Shown here piece by piece: positions 1 to 11,070 of a stretch of DNA of 64,000 bases. A program made the translations under genes and the position numbers. The notes beneath the pieces are model-generated. The model worked only from the letters and a program-made list of their open reading frames with translations. It did not search any database and had not been told where the DNA came from. This DNA is from Strigamia acuminata (lineage: Eukaryota; Arthropoda; Chilopoda; Geophilomorpha; Linotaeniidae): contig OX442316.1 in assembly GCA_949358305.1 (NCBI GenBank), positions 8,556,001 to 8,620,000 of the forward strand, written 5' to 3'. The number at the start of each line of letters is the position of its first letter. Positions within the stretch are counted from its first letter, which is position 1.

Positions 1-620
1 CAAAAAAACTTTGAATACCGGTACACGCAAAAAAACTTCAAATAATGTTACACGCAAAAAAACTTCGAATACCGGTACACACAAAAAAAACTTCGAATAC
101 CGGTACACGCAAAAAAACTTCAAATAATGTTACACGCAAAAAAACTTCGAATACCGGTACACACAAAAAAAACTTCGAATACCGGTACACGCAAACAAAC
201 TTCAAATACCGGTACACGCAAAAAAACTTCGAATACCGGTACACGCAAAAAAACTTCGAATACCGGTACACGCAAAAAAACTTCGAATACCGGTACACAC
301 AAAAAAAACTTCGAATACCGATACACGCAAAAAAACTTCAAATACCGGTACACGCTAAAAAACTTCGAATACCGGTACACGCAAAAAAACTTCGAATACC
401 GGTACACACAAAAAAAACTTCGAATACCGGTACACGCAAAAATACTTCGAATACCGGTACATACAAAAAAACTTCGAATACAAACATTTCGAATACAAAA
501 ACTTCGAATAGCAGTAAACACAAAAAACTTCGAATACAAAAACATCGAATACCGTTACACGCAAAAAAACTTCGAATACCGGTACACGCAAAAAAACTTC
601 GAATACCGGTACAGCACAAA
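1..620. repeat. 27-bp minisatellite
   Basis: About twenty tandem copies of a unit of roughly 27 bp. Each unit combines cttcgaataccggtacacgc with an A7-A8 tract. Variants differ mainly in A-tract length and in acacgc versus acacac. Each unit carries the 8-bp palindrome TACCGGTA. Units near 470-550 are degraded. The array runs off the left edge, so its full length is unknown. Open frames through it on both strands only reflect the repeat and are not genes. Confidence 0.95.
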
Positions 621-836
621 AAATGCATTTTTTTTCTCCCAAAAATGCATGTTTTCCTCCCGTAACTGCATTTTCCTTTCCAAAAATGCATTATTCTTCC
701 CAAGAATGTATGTTTCTTACCCAAAAAAGCATGTTTCCCTCCCGTAACTGCATTTTCCTTTCCAAGAATGCATTTTCCTTCCCAAAATTGCATTTTCCTT
801 CCCAAAATTGCATTTTCCTTCCCAAAAATAATTTAT
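621..836. repeat. Degenerate T/C-rich minisatellite of about 20-bp units
   Basis: Adjoining the 27-bp array is a second, more degenerate tandem repeat built on tgcattttccttcccaaaa. There are roughly ten units. The cleanest copies lie at 770-830, and diverged copies containing cccgtaactgcat lie at 655-755. It is unrelated in sequence to its neighbour, so two separate satellite expansions sit side by side. Confidence 0.85.
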
Positions 837-997
837 TTTTATCGCTGCAAGAATCATTGAAAATAGTGGTTCGCGAACTTTAGTTGGATTGCGTATAACC
901 GGAAGAAATAGACGGACGTGGATACAGTTAGGATGGAAAATGAGCTGTACCCTGTTTGAGAGTGGCGCTGGCAGAAAACGTACGAGAGATGTTTGAA
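837..997. other. Short single-copy spacer between satellite arrays
   Basis: Unique non-coding sequence of about 160 bp separates the minisatellites from the 723-bp array. It includes the palindrome GTTCGCGAAC near 871. No open frame or RNA gene is recognisable. Confidence 0.5.
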
Positions 998-3900
998 ATT
1001 GAAGGTTTATTCAGGTAATTTGTGTTAATTAATGTTTTATTTGTTGGTTATTAATTATTTTTTCTTTCTTTCCAGACAGCAATTGAATGTAATCTGCATG
1101 AATGAATCTGCAGAACTCCGAATTTAAGGCTAGGAATAGTTACTGGCAAAGCAAGGAATAATCCTTTTTCTCAGTTGGCAACTGGTTAATCCCGTTTCAA
1201 TGGCCCACCGGGTAAAAGTGACCACACACAATGTACAAGGCAAAAATAGACGAGGTCCTACCAGGGTACCTCTTATATCTGTAGCACTACTGCTATCGAC
1301 AGCCAACTGGTGAGTGATTTTCATGAATTGGCGCTTGCATAGCTGGAGAACCCTGTTTCTCTGCTATCATTTGACCAATGGGCAAAGTGGTTCAAAGAAA
1401 GGTGACAATCACGCATAGGTTATGAAGCCCAGAGTGACCATTATGCCGAGGAAAGAGAACGGATTATAATATTGATTTGTCAGTGCGCTGCGCGGATTCA
1501 TCAAGGCTCTCTTAGGAAGTAAACATGTTTCATCTGGTCTCTGTTCATGTTTACGGGGAGTCATGGTTAGGGTAGTGCAGGCTCTTTTAGCAGTGTGTCC
1601 AGTTGAAGGCTCGCTACAGTGCTACAGGGTGCTTTGGACGCGATGCATCCTTTGGTTGTTCTCTGCTGGAGAGTTTGTACAGCTTTGTTGCGTTGCGCTG
1701 CGAGGAGTTCGTGGCGAATTGCAGGTTTATTCATCAGGTAATTTGTGTTAATTAATGTTTTATTTGTTGGTTATTAATTATTTTTTCTTTCTTTCCAGAC
1801 AGCAATTGAATGTAATCTGCATGAATGAATCTGCAGAACTCCGAATTTAAGGCTAGGAATAGTTACTGGCAAAGCAAGGAATAATCCTTTTTCTCAGTTG
1901 GCAACTGGTTAATCCCGTTTCAATGGCCCACCGGGTAAAAGTGACCACACACAATGTACAAGGCAAAAATAGACGAGGTCCTACCAGGGTACCTCTTATA
2001 TCTGTAGCACTACTGCTATCGACAGCCAACTGGTGAGTGATTTTCATGAATTGGCGCTTGCATAGCTGGAGAACCCTGTTTCTCTGCTATCATTTGACCA
2101 ATGGGCAAAGTGGTTCAAAGAAAGGTGACAATCACGCATAGGTTATGAAGCCCAGAGTGACCATTATGCCGAGGAAAGAGAACGGATTATAATATTGATT
2201 TGTCAGTGCGCTGCGCGGATTCATCAAGGCTCTCTTAGGAAGTAAACATGTTTCATCTGGTCTCTGTTCATGTTTACGGGGAGTCATGGTTAGGGTAGTG
2301 CAGGCTCTTTTAGCAGTGTGTCCAGTTGAAGGCTCGCTACAGTGCTACAGGGTGCTTTGGACGCGATGCATCCTTTGGTTGTTCTCTGCTGGAGAGTTTG
2401 TACAGCTTTGTTGCGTTGCGCTGCGAGGAGTTCGTGGCGAATTGCAGGTTTATTCATCAGGTAATTTGTGTTAATTAATGTTTTATTTGTTGGTTATTAA
2501 TTATTTTTTCTTTCTTTCCAGACAGCAATTGAATGTAATCTGCATGAATGAATCTGCAGAACTCCGAATTTAAGGCTAGGAATAGTTACTGGCAAAGCAA
2601 GGAATAATCCTTTTTCTCAGTTGGCAACTGGTTAATCCCGTTTCAATGGCCCACCGGGTAAAAGTGACCACACACAATGTACAAGGCAAAAATAGACGAG
2701 GTCCTACCAGGGTACCTCTTATATCTGTAGCACTACTGCTATCGACAGCCAACTGGTGAGTGATTTTCATGAATTGGCGCTTGCATAGCTGGAGAACCCT
2801 GTTTCTCTGCTATCATTTGACCAATGGGCAAAGTGGTTCAAAGAAAGGTGACAATCACGCATAGGTTATGAAGCCCAGAGTGACCATTATGCCGAGGAAA
2901 GAGAACGGATTATAATATTGATTTGTCAGTGCGCTGCGCGGATTCATCAAGGCTCTCTTAGGAAGTAAACATGTTTCATCTGGTCTCTGTTCATGTTTAC
3001 GGGGAGTCATGGTTAGGGTAGTGCAGGCTCTTTTAGCAGTGTGTCCAGTTGAAGGCTCGCTACAGTGCTACAGGGTGCTTTGGACGCGATGCATCCTTTG
3101 GTTGTTCTCTGCTGGAGAGTTTGTACAGCTTTGTTGCGTTGCGCTGCGAGGAGTTCGTGGCGAATTGCAGGTTTATTCATCAGGTAATTTGTGTTAATTA
3201 ATGTTTTATTTGTTGGTTATTAATTATTTTTTCTTTCTTTCCAGACAGCAATTGAATGTAATCTGCATGAATGAATCTGCAGAACTCCGAATTTAAGGCT
3301 AGGAATAGTTACTGGCAAAGCAAGGAATAATCCTTTTTCTCAGTTGGCAACTGGTTAATCCCGTTTCAATGGCCCACCGGGTAAAAGTGACCACACACAA
3401 TGTACACGGCAAAAATAGACGAGGTCCTACCAGGGTACCTCTTATATCTGTAGCACTACTGCTATCGACAGCCAACTGGTGAGTGATTTTCATGAATTGG
3501 CGCTTGCATAGCTGGAGAACCCTGTTTCTCTGCTATCATTTGACCAATGGGCAAAGTGGTTCAAAGAAAGGTGACAATCACGCATAGGTTATGAAGCCCA
3601 GAGTGACCATTATGCCGAGGAAAGAGAACGGATTATAATATTGATTTGTCAGTGCGCTGCGCGGATTCATCAAGGCTCTCTTAGGAAGTAAACATGTTTC
3701 ATCTGGTCTCTGTTCATGTTTACGGGGAGTCATGGTTAGGGTAGTGCAGGCTCTTTTAGCAGTGTGTCCAGTTGAAGGCTCGCTACAGTGCTACAGGGTG
3801 CTTTGGACGCGATGCATCCTTTGGTTGTTCTCTGCTGGAGAGTTTGTACAGCTTTGTTGCGTTGCGCTGCGAGGAGTTCGTGGCGAATTGCAGGTTTATT

Positions 3901-4635
3901 CATCAGGTAATTTGTGTTAATTAATGTTTTATTTGTTGGTTATTAATTATTTTTTCTTTCTTTCCAGACAGCAATTGAATGTAATCTGCATGAATGAATC
4001 TGCAGAACTCCGAATTTAAGGCTAGGAATAGTTACTGGCAAAGCAAGGAATAATCCTTTTTCTCAGTTGGCAACTGGTTAATCCCGTTTCAATGGCCCAC
4101 CGGGTAAAAGTGACCACACACAATGTACACGGCAAAAATAGACGAGGTCCTACCAGGGTACCTCTTATATCTGTAGCACTACTGCTATCGACAGCCAACT
4201 GGTGAGTGATTTTCATGAATTGGCGCTTGCATAGCTGGAGAACCCTGTTTCTCTGCTATCATTTGACCAATGGGCAAAGTGGTTCAAAGAAAGGTGACAA
4301 TCACGCATAGGTTATGAAGCCCAGAGTGACCATTATGCCGAGGAAAGAGAACGGATTATAATATTGATTTGTCAGTGCGCTGCGCGGATTCATCAAGGCT
4401 CTCTTAGGAAGTAAACATGTTTCATCTGGTCTCTGTTCATGTTTACGGGGAGTCATGGTTAGGGTAGTGCAGGCTCTTTTAGCAGTGTGTCCAGTTGAAG
4501 GCTCGCTACAGTGCTACAGGGTGCTTTGGACGCGATGCATCCTTTGGTTGTTCTCTGCTGGAGAGTTTGTACAGCTTTGTTGCGTTGCGCTGCGAGGAGT
4601 TCGTGGGGAATGGTGTACCTGAATAAACCTTCAAT
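998..4635. repeat. Five-copy tandem array of a 723-bp unit, flanked by a 20-bp inverted repeat
   Basis: Landmark sequences recur every 723 bp: the gtaatttgtg segment begins at 1015, 1738, 2461, 3184 and 3907. Nearly five full units are present, and the last stops at about 4607. The copies are almost identical. One clear difference is tgtacaaggc in copies 1-3 against tgtacacggc in copies 4-5. The block is bounded by a perfect inverted repeat: attgaaggtttattcaggta at 998-1017 and its reverse complement at 4616-4635. The unit has no long open frame; the best frames are 62 codons (+) and 64 codons (-). Each copy contains an intron-like segment and a downstream gtgagt donor-like site. It may be a recently amplified satellite, a transposon with internal tandem repeats or a repeated non-coding transcript. 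Which of these applies is not decided by the sequence. Confidence 0.9.
1015..1075 (+). other. Intron-like 61-bp segment in the 723-bp unit (first of five)
   Basis: The segment starts with GTAATTTG, is AT-rich, and ends in a pyrimidine tract (ttttttctttctttccag) followed by ACAGC. Its length and composition match real introns in this window, for example the 63-bp K2P intron. Copies begin at 1738, 2461, 3184 and 3907. The putative exon from 1076 to 1309 ends at CTG|gtgagt and is 234 nt long. All three of its plus frames contain stops, so any transcript would be non-coding. Splicing is inferred only. Confidence 0.4.
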
Positions 4636-6155
4636 ACGTGGATCAAGATGTCATTCAAGTTGGATCGTTTGTTTGGATTTGCAAGGGATTTTGGACAATG
4701 GATGTTGGTCGTCAGCCTACATTGAGCAGCGAAAATGTTGGTCGTCAGTGAAGCATTTACTTTTTGTTTATTGTATTTAAATTCATTGTGTAATTTTCGT
4801 TTTAAACTGTTTCTGTTGTTTGATATGGCAAGATAATTTGCCACCAACCTCAGCTGGGTTTTTTTTATGTTTTCCCAGTCGGTAATGTTAATGCAAGGTT
4901 GGATCCTCGTTAAAATTGTTCCCACAGATTGCATTAAAAGAGGCAATATGGTTAAACTAAGAATAAAAACAACAAAAAAATAAAGAATAAAAACAACAAA
5001 AAATAAAGAATAAAAACAAGAAAAATGAATGAAGAATAAAAACAGATTTACATGTTATACAATCATATTTTCGATAAAATTTGCTTTCATCCGTTATCAA
5101 CTAAAGGAGGATTAGGTTGCTGTATTGTATCCATAGTTTGGAAGAATTACAAGGTATGTATTTCAATGTATTATTCTGTGAAAGAAGAATCATATTGGTT
5201 AGTTGCCGGTTGCAGGTCCACCAGATTGAAACATGGAACTGGTTATCAGTCGACGAGCGTCACGATTGCAAAATCGGTGGATAAATTATTGTTAACAAAG
5301 CAGAAAATTATGACATTTTTTTTTGTTATGTTGTAAATTTTAAAACGATGAAATGTGGATATTGAATACGTAAGATCTCCCGTGCACAGACCTGCTCATT
5401 AAGTATTAAAATTTAAAAAATGAAACTATTTTACCTTTCTCGCTTAATGTTAGGCTACATTCATTAGGAATATTTGAAGAAAAAAATTGTGGGCACGTAA
5501 TGGATATTCACATTGCATTCTAGATAAATGAAAATATCACATTCGGAATTTACCGTACGTAAAGCCCAATTAGCTGAAAATGTACCAAATTATTTCGTAT
5601 TTTTAAAAAAAATGTAGAGGATAAAGTTAAAAATATCTATAATTCTCGATTCACTCTTTTTCAGACTAAATTCTTTACAATAAGTGAACTGATGTTTATT
5701 CCCGCAGACTTGCAATAGTGGAATTACTTGTCAAAATTAATAAAAGCATTGGAAAACAGAAACTCATTGAGTTGAATTAATTCATTGCTTAATGCATCAG
5801 TTTAATTTTACAGTAAAAATATTAAAAGGTATATTAAAATTTTAAAAATTCTGTTTCAATATGTTACTGTGTTGCTGTGTTTTGGAGTATGTAATCTTTG
5901 GGGCAGCTGATACGATAAAGTTCGCAGGGGGTCGAGGAGGGCACGGTATAGTTGTTTTCTTTTCTTTTCTTAATTTTTCAGTGTATTAACACTTGGAGGT
6001 GGATTTGTTTTGAATGGTAAGTTGAGGTTTAATTTAAAATGTTTGACAAAAATTTGTGGCAAATTGTGAGTGGCACTTTGTTTATTTGTGCTATTTTTAT
6101 TGGAAAATTTGAATTTTGAAAACAAGTTTTATTAGATTTATGAGGAAATTTGAAT
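4636..6155. other. Non-coding stretch with an A-rich short repeat
   Basis: No supported gene. The sequence atgttggtcgtcag occurs twice near 4702 and 4734. At about 4959-5045 there is an A-rich repeat with the period aagaataaaaacaacaaaaa. The rest is AT-rich with short chance frames only. A 94-codon frame at 5052-5336 has no recognisable domain and no splice context. Confidence 0.6.
4959..5045. repeat. A-rich short tandem repeat
   Basis: Four imperfect copies of an approximately 22-bp A-rich unit (aagaataaaaacaacaaaaa) occur, ending near 5045. It is low-complexity sequence with no apparent coding content. Confidence 0.75.
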
Positions 6156-6340
6156 TGGTCACACTATGGGTTGATATAAAAAGTGCAGCACACAAATTCT
6201 CGCATTATGTGCGGCGGTCGTCGTGTGGGAACTAAAGACGGAGGATTTGGTTGCCGTGCAGTGAAGGCCATCGCTTGGGATATATTATATATTATTCTGT
6301 GCGGTATTAAAAAGATTGAAATTGTTGTTAATAAAGCATA
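6156..6340 (+). promoter_or_regulatory. Candidate core promoter followed closely by an AATAAA signal
   Basis: TGGTCACACTA at 6156-6166 matches the insect core-promoter element known as Motif 1 (M1BP site). TATAAAAAG follows at 6175-6183, and an AATAAAG lies at about 6331. A TATA box about 150 bp ahead of a polyadenylation signal resembles the U3-R layout of an LTR or a very short transcription unit. No flanking LTR boundaries or target duplication were found. Function is inferred from motifs alone. Confidence 0.3.
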
Positions 6341-6481
6341 TTTATTGTTCCATTTGTTTTAATTACATTTTAAATTTTATTACTTTGGAAATATGGATAA
6401 TTTGACGTTAGATCGCCCGAGTTAGATGATGAAGCTATGTGCGTGGTACTCAATACGGTATTGTTTCATTCGGTTTTGTCT

Positions 6482-6534
6482 AGATGGCGACAGCGACCAG
6501 AGGCAGTTTGTAATTGGAAACGGTGGCGCCATCT
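6482..6534. promoter_or_regulatory. Inverted pair of AGATGGCG-type motifs (possible CTCF-like sites)
   Basis: AGATGGCGAC at 6482 and GGTGGCGCCATCT at 6522-6534 face each other in opposite orientation. The second contains the palindrome TGGCGCCA. AGRTGGCGC resembles the core of invertebrate CTCF sites. The pair lies about 450 bp upstream of the LRR-like gene. Binding is speculative. Confidence 0.25.
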
Positions 6535-6988
6535 ATGTTTCTAAGTTGTAATGAATTAGGAGTTAAAATCGATAAGTTTGCAGTCATGAAGAAAAGTGAA
6601 TCTATTTAATTTTAGTGTTTATTGGAACATGACTATAAAATTTATATTGACTTACTAATAACTACGTATTCTTCCGATTGTGCTGAAAACTGATGAAAAT
6701 GAAATCAATATCACGAAAGAACTGTCGTAACACGATGTCAAAATAAGACTGAAAAACAAAGTTGCAAGGTGAATGTCACATTTTAATACCTACATTTTAT
6801 AATAATTTTATGTTGTTATGCATGTCTCTCAAAAATGTTCATATTTGTAGTCTGTGGATGAATTATTTATCAGTTAAATTCCGTCTATAACAGAAAATAA
6901 CATTGCGAGTTTTGACGGTAGATGGCAGTATGTATCTAACTTTTTGATGTCTGCAAAAGTTTATCAAAACAAAAATTAACAATTCGAT

Positions 6989-9519
6989 ATGGAAAACGAA
7001 GATTACAAGCTTTTCCCATCGTTATACAAGTTAACCGTATTCAAAATATCATCTTTGATACTTAAAGCTTGGGATTTAAAATTTCAAGAAATTAAAGCAA
7101 TTAAACGTGTCAATAAAGAGTGTTGTGACTATTTCGAGTTACGTGAGTGTATGAATATACTTTAACGTAATAATTAGTTGTTTCCTGTATACATAATTCT
7201 TTAATTACCAGCTTCCGAGGTTTGCTTTAATATAATTTGCGCTATGATATCACAAAACAAGACGTTATCGTTTGGTCAATCGATGTGGCTATTGGAATCG
7301 CGTTGTGATCGTGTTTACAAACGTTGGCTGTCCGGCAGTGACTTGGAAAGTTTATGTGAAATCGCATCAGATAAAGCTAAGAATGTGCGTAAGCCTTACA
7401 GGGTGTTTCCTAAACATCTAATCTGGGTGTGTATTTTCGACATAAATACATTGGAAGTTTACAAGGTCAATGTTTTCTGGCAAACAAAACTTGCAAATTA
7501 ATTACCCAAAAGAAACCGATTATGAACAATAAAAGTATTAAAATTTGTTGTCAACTCAGGAATACATCATTTTTGTTTACATTCGATTCCATTTTTGTTG
7601 TCATTTTATAAGTATGGCACTACGGGAGTGTTTACATTGCAAATGGAAATATGCAAAATTCCCAAAAACCTATCACGTATAAATTGAATTTACTTTTTAG
7701 AAAAAGCATATCTGTGTTTAAAACTGGATTAATTACGACCAATTTTCCAGAAAAGTAAAATTTAGATTTTCAATTTTTTGGAAAATATTAAAAATAATGA
7801 CCATATAAAAGAAAGAGCTCGCACTTGAAGCACTCTACTTAACTACTCAACTTTTAGAAACTTTTGTTTCACATTTGTAGTAATTGATGGCAAATTTAGT
7901 AATGATGAAAAATGATTAGCGTGGAGATTTATGTCTAAGAGAAACTTTAAGATGGAGAGAAAAACTTTACAGTTTTTCCCATTTGTTCAGTTATGAAAAA
8001 TGACTAACGTTCCATCTTTCTCTTAGGCAGTGCAGGGAAGCAGAGCTGAGCAAACACACTTTAAAATTTATAAAATTCCCGGTATTTTTTTTTTATTATA
8101 ATATTTAAAATAAAAATTGTTTTTCATGGAATTCTTTGTTTTAAAACTTTTCCAATTTAATGAAAAATATAAAAATAAATTTCGTTCAGCTGCCCGTTCA
8201 GCTGCACTAACTTGTAAGTGGAATGTTCTGCACACATCAAACTAATCATTTTTCACGACCGAACAATGGGAACGTTTCTCCGCGAGAACATTTTCTAATT
8301 ATGCTCTTTTCCCTATCGTTACGACCGGAATTTTTTTAAAAAAATGTAATAATTCCAAAACAGAAATAAATTTTCATATTTTTGAAATTTTTACATATTT
8401 CCAAAATACACACCCGGATCAACATTTTAGAAAAAACACCCTGCATGGCATCGCAACTTTATAGGAATTTCTCTTAACTATTTCTATAATCAACAGAGCA
8501 TACTGGAATTTTTCGTCACGTCTGACGACGACGATGTCACAGACGTGCACTTCGCAAGTCAGTTTGTTAACCTAATACGTCTTAAAATCTGCGATAATAA
8601 CCAAGTAACCAATTGGCAAGTGGGTCAAATCATGTCGAATTGCCACTTCCTGCAAGACGTTAGTCTAAAGGGTTGCATCAACATCTCGGACGTTCTCCTT
8701 GATTCGTTGTGGAGAAACCGCTTCTTTCAAGACAATCTTCGTGTTATTGATATCAGCAGCACTTCTGTATCGGGGTGTATGGCGGCCACGATTTATTTTC
8801 TTTTACCTCAACTTATTTTATTACTCTACGATGATATCGCGAGCTTTCTGCGGTATCGATGCAACGTGGAAACGAACGAGAATGTGATTTGCAGCCCTCT
8901 GGTGCACACAGTTCGCCTGGGAAACGCCGGCGATCATCGTCTGCGATTTGTGAGTGATGACGAAGAGCCGTATAAAATAATGGAGTTATCCCTACCGAAT
9001 TATGGCGTGGCGCCATTCGACGAAGAAGGTTGCCGAAATGTGTTTCGATTTGAGGAGGACGACCACGAGTCGTTCCGTTTCCAGGACGTGTATTTGGCGA
9101 TGTGTTCGGTCGCATCACACTTGACTTTCGGCGTTGCGCCTGAAAAATCGTACTTGAGAGAATTGGCGCTGACAAATGTGAAAAATATTGAGTTAAATTT
9201 GTTGTTTTCGCATTTTCCACGTCTCAGGAGTATTTGTTTGTGGCGCGATTGCACTGTGGTGGACACGGGAAGTAAATATCAATTGGGGACAGCAGTTACA
9301 GATGTTGAGTTTTGGTTTATTTCAAGCGAAGTTGTCAAGAAAACTTTGCGGCATTGTCCCAACGTGGAGTATTTGACAGTTAGATTTGTGAAATTAGTTG
9401 ATGATACTTTTAGAAATGTGACTTTTAATGCTATTAAATTGGTAAAACTTTCCCGTTGCGAGGGATACTCTGCTGTTGAGAATGTGTTTCCGTTGCAGGC
9501 GAGAGTAGATGTGTTCTAA
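6989..9519 (+). CDS. LRR-like protein, three exons, function unknown
   Basis: Model: exons 6989-7142, 7212-7384 and 8497-9519, giving about 449 residues. Phases agree at both junctions: TTA C|gtgagt to cag|CT TCC, then AAG AAT|gtgcgt to acag|AGC. The long third exon shows irregular leucine-rich segments of the kind seen in F-box/LRR proteins (for example LQDVSLKGCINISDVLLDSL and LRVIDISSTSVSG). No clear F-box is present in the first 110 residues, unlike the gene at 24692. The second donor is the weakest point; a downstream phase-0 alternative lies near 7464. AATAAA at 9560-9565 is a good poly(A) signal 41 bp past the stop. The 1.1-kb second intron carries inverted repeat copies. LRR character is seen; a substrate-adaptor role is only inferred. 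Confidence 0.7.
7904..8270. repeat. Imperfect inverted and direct repeats inside an intron (MITE-like)
   Basis: The segment cccatttgttcagttatg with following AAAAATGACTAACG (7978-8008) recurs in inverted orientation at 8240-8270, where the reverse complement reads cccattgttcggtcgtg followed by AAAAATGATTAG. A partial direct copy (gatgaaaaatgattagcg) lies at 7904. This suggests a degraded mobile element in the second intron of the LRR-like gene. No terminal duplication could be identified. Confidence 0.45.
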
Positions 9520-9565
9520 TTATTTATTTATTAATTGTAAAGTTTGCAATTAGTGGCAGAATAAA

Positions 9566-11070
9566 ATATTAACTTCTGACGAAGCAGTTCTTGAAAAGTG
9601 TGCGTTTCTTTCGGTATCGGTTATTCGTGCACCGACAGCACACCCAAGTCGGTTATTGGAAAAAGTCACGTTTTATTATTGCTGTCTACATAATCTGTGA
9701 GCTTTTTACAGCCGGCGTACGTGGCTTTTCTTTACATATTACTGTCTTTAGATTGAAACTTTTTTTCTTTTATGGTGAATTAGACTTTGGAGACGTCTCT
9801 TGGGATTTGGAACTGTCAAGTCGCAGGCTTTTCAAAAGTTGGCGATAATATTGTAAAGGGGTTTTAGAGGAAAAAAAATTAGTCGCTTATTGATCGCACT
9901 GTTTCAACTGATATGAGTTTTTTGAAATTGCTGTAAATTCCGATGATATTTCTGATATATCAGGTTTTAAAATGCGTTCAACGCATTTTCTCTCGCTTTT
10001 AAGCTGTAGAAAAATCGAATTTGAAAGGTCACAATAACATTTTTGATAACCTGTGTGATGTGTGGAAGGTGCAGTTCAATCAATAAAAATAAAGGTGATA
10101 ACTTTTATTTATTTTTTTTATTTTATTCTGTTTCCTCATTTATGACAGCACTTGCATTTAATTATTGTATGGTTTTCTCGAGTATCAATGCCATTTGATA
10201 TCGCACGCAAGTAAAATTTTCATCAAAATTGCAAAGTGATCAGGCCATGTGGGATTTTGGTGGTTTGCTAATTGTGATCCGCGAGTATGTTATTAACAAT
10301 TAATGTATAGAATCCGGTGACACAAGCGAACGTGTTTCGGTTCCAAATTCAAGCATACGGATGTCTAATTACATTTTCTAGAAGTATACGAGGCAAGTGA
10401 TGCTGGGAAAGGCATGAAACTTTATCATTACCATAATTATAATGTATAAAGTCTTTCATTGTGCTCTGTTTCTTTAACTAATGAGACATTTAAGGATGGG
10501 ATTTCTAAGTGTATAGAATAGAAACAAGTAAAGGTTGGTGCGCAATTGAAAAATGTATTTATGTAGTTGACTGAAGTTGAACTCGACCCCTGATGTGTTT
10601 GTAATGATAATACTAATGGCCTTTGTGTCAGCAAAATAAATTGGTGTGTTTGCAAGCAAGTATTTGCTTTTTCTTCCTTCGAGTCAAAACAAATTTATCC
10701 AAAAATTTAGTAGTTGTTTTTCCTGTTGAAGACGAGATAAGAACTATTTTGTCTAAATTGCTCTCTAAAGGACACAAAACGACCCATCTTGCCATCAGTA
10801 AACTAAAAATGAGTGTGTGCTCAGTCACAGTCTAGTTGTGCAAAATGCGATGTGAAAAAGAGACTATAGATGCTATCAACACAAGTTAAAGTATGCTACG
10901 CTTGCAGTTACATCTTTTTCTTAAAAAAAAAGATACAAAACAGAATCAAATGTAAACATCACTACATCAAATAAAAGTTGTTGCTCCGATAACTGGTCGG
11001 GATTGAAAAATAACATACCGTATACCAATGCCTTTTTTCTTTACTAAATCAAACACAAAATAATTAAAAT
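9566..11070. other. Intergenic, no gene recognised
   Basis: This region lies between the poly(A) signal of the LRR-like gene and the convergent K2P stop. Frames of 60-85 codons occur at 9591-9848 and 10437-10835, but they overlap on opposite strands and show no domain. Low-complexity A and T tracts are present. I see no RNA gene. Confidence 0.6.

Noticed and set aside
1-620. CRISPR-like array
   Set aside because: Units are contiguous without spacers, and the setting is a eukaryotic genome.
38-805. Overlapping open frames of 86-206 codons on both strands
   Set aside because: They are produced by the 27-bp and 20-bp repeats, whose unit lengths keep frames open. The peptides are simple repeats.
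1130-4216. Repeated 62- and 64-codon frames in each 723-bp unit
   Set aside because: They are short, lie on opposite strands, and the plus frame runs into the intron-like segment. No domain is recognisable and no copy shows coding-type selection.
4506-4946. 146-codon minus-strand frame at the array end
   Set aside because: It crosses the array boundary, has no domain and no splice or poly(A) context. It is most likely chance.
9591-9848. 85-codon frame downstream of the LRR-like gene
   Set aside because: It begins after that gene's poly(A) signal and shows no similarity or repeat pattern.
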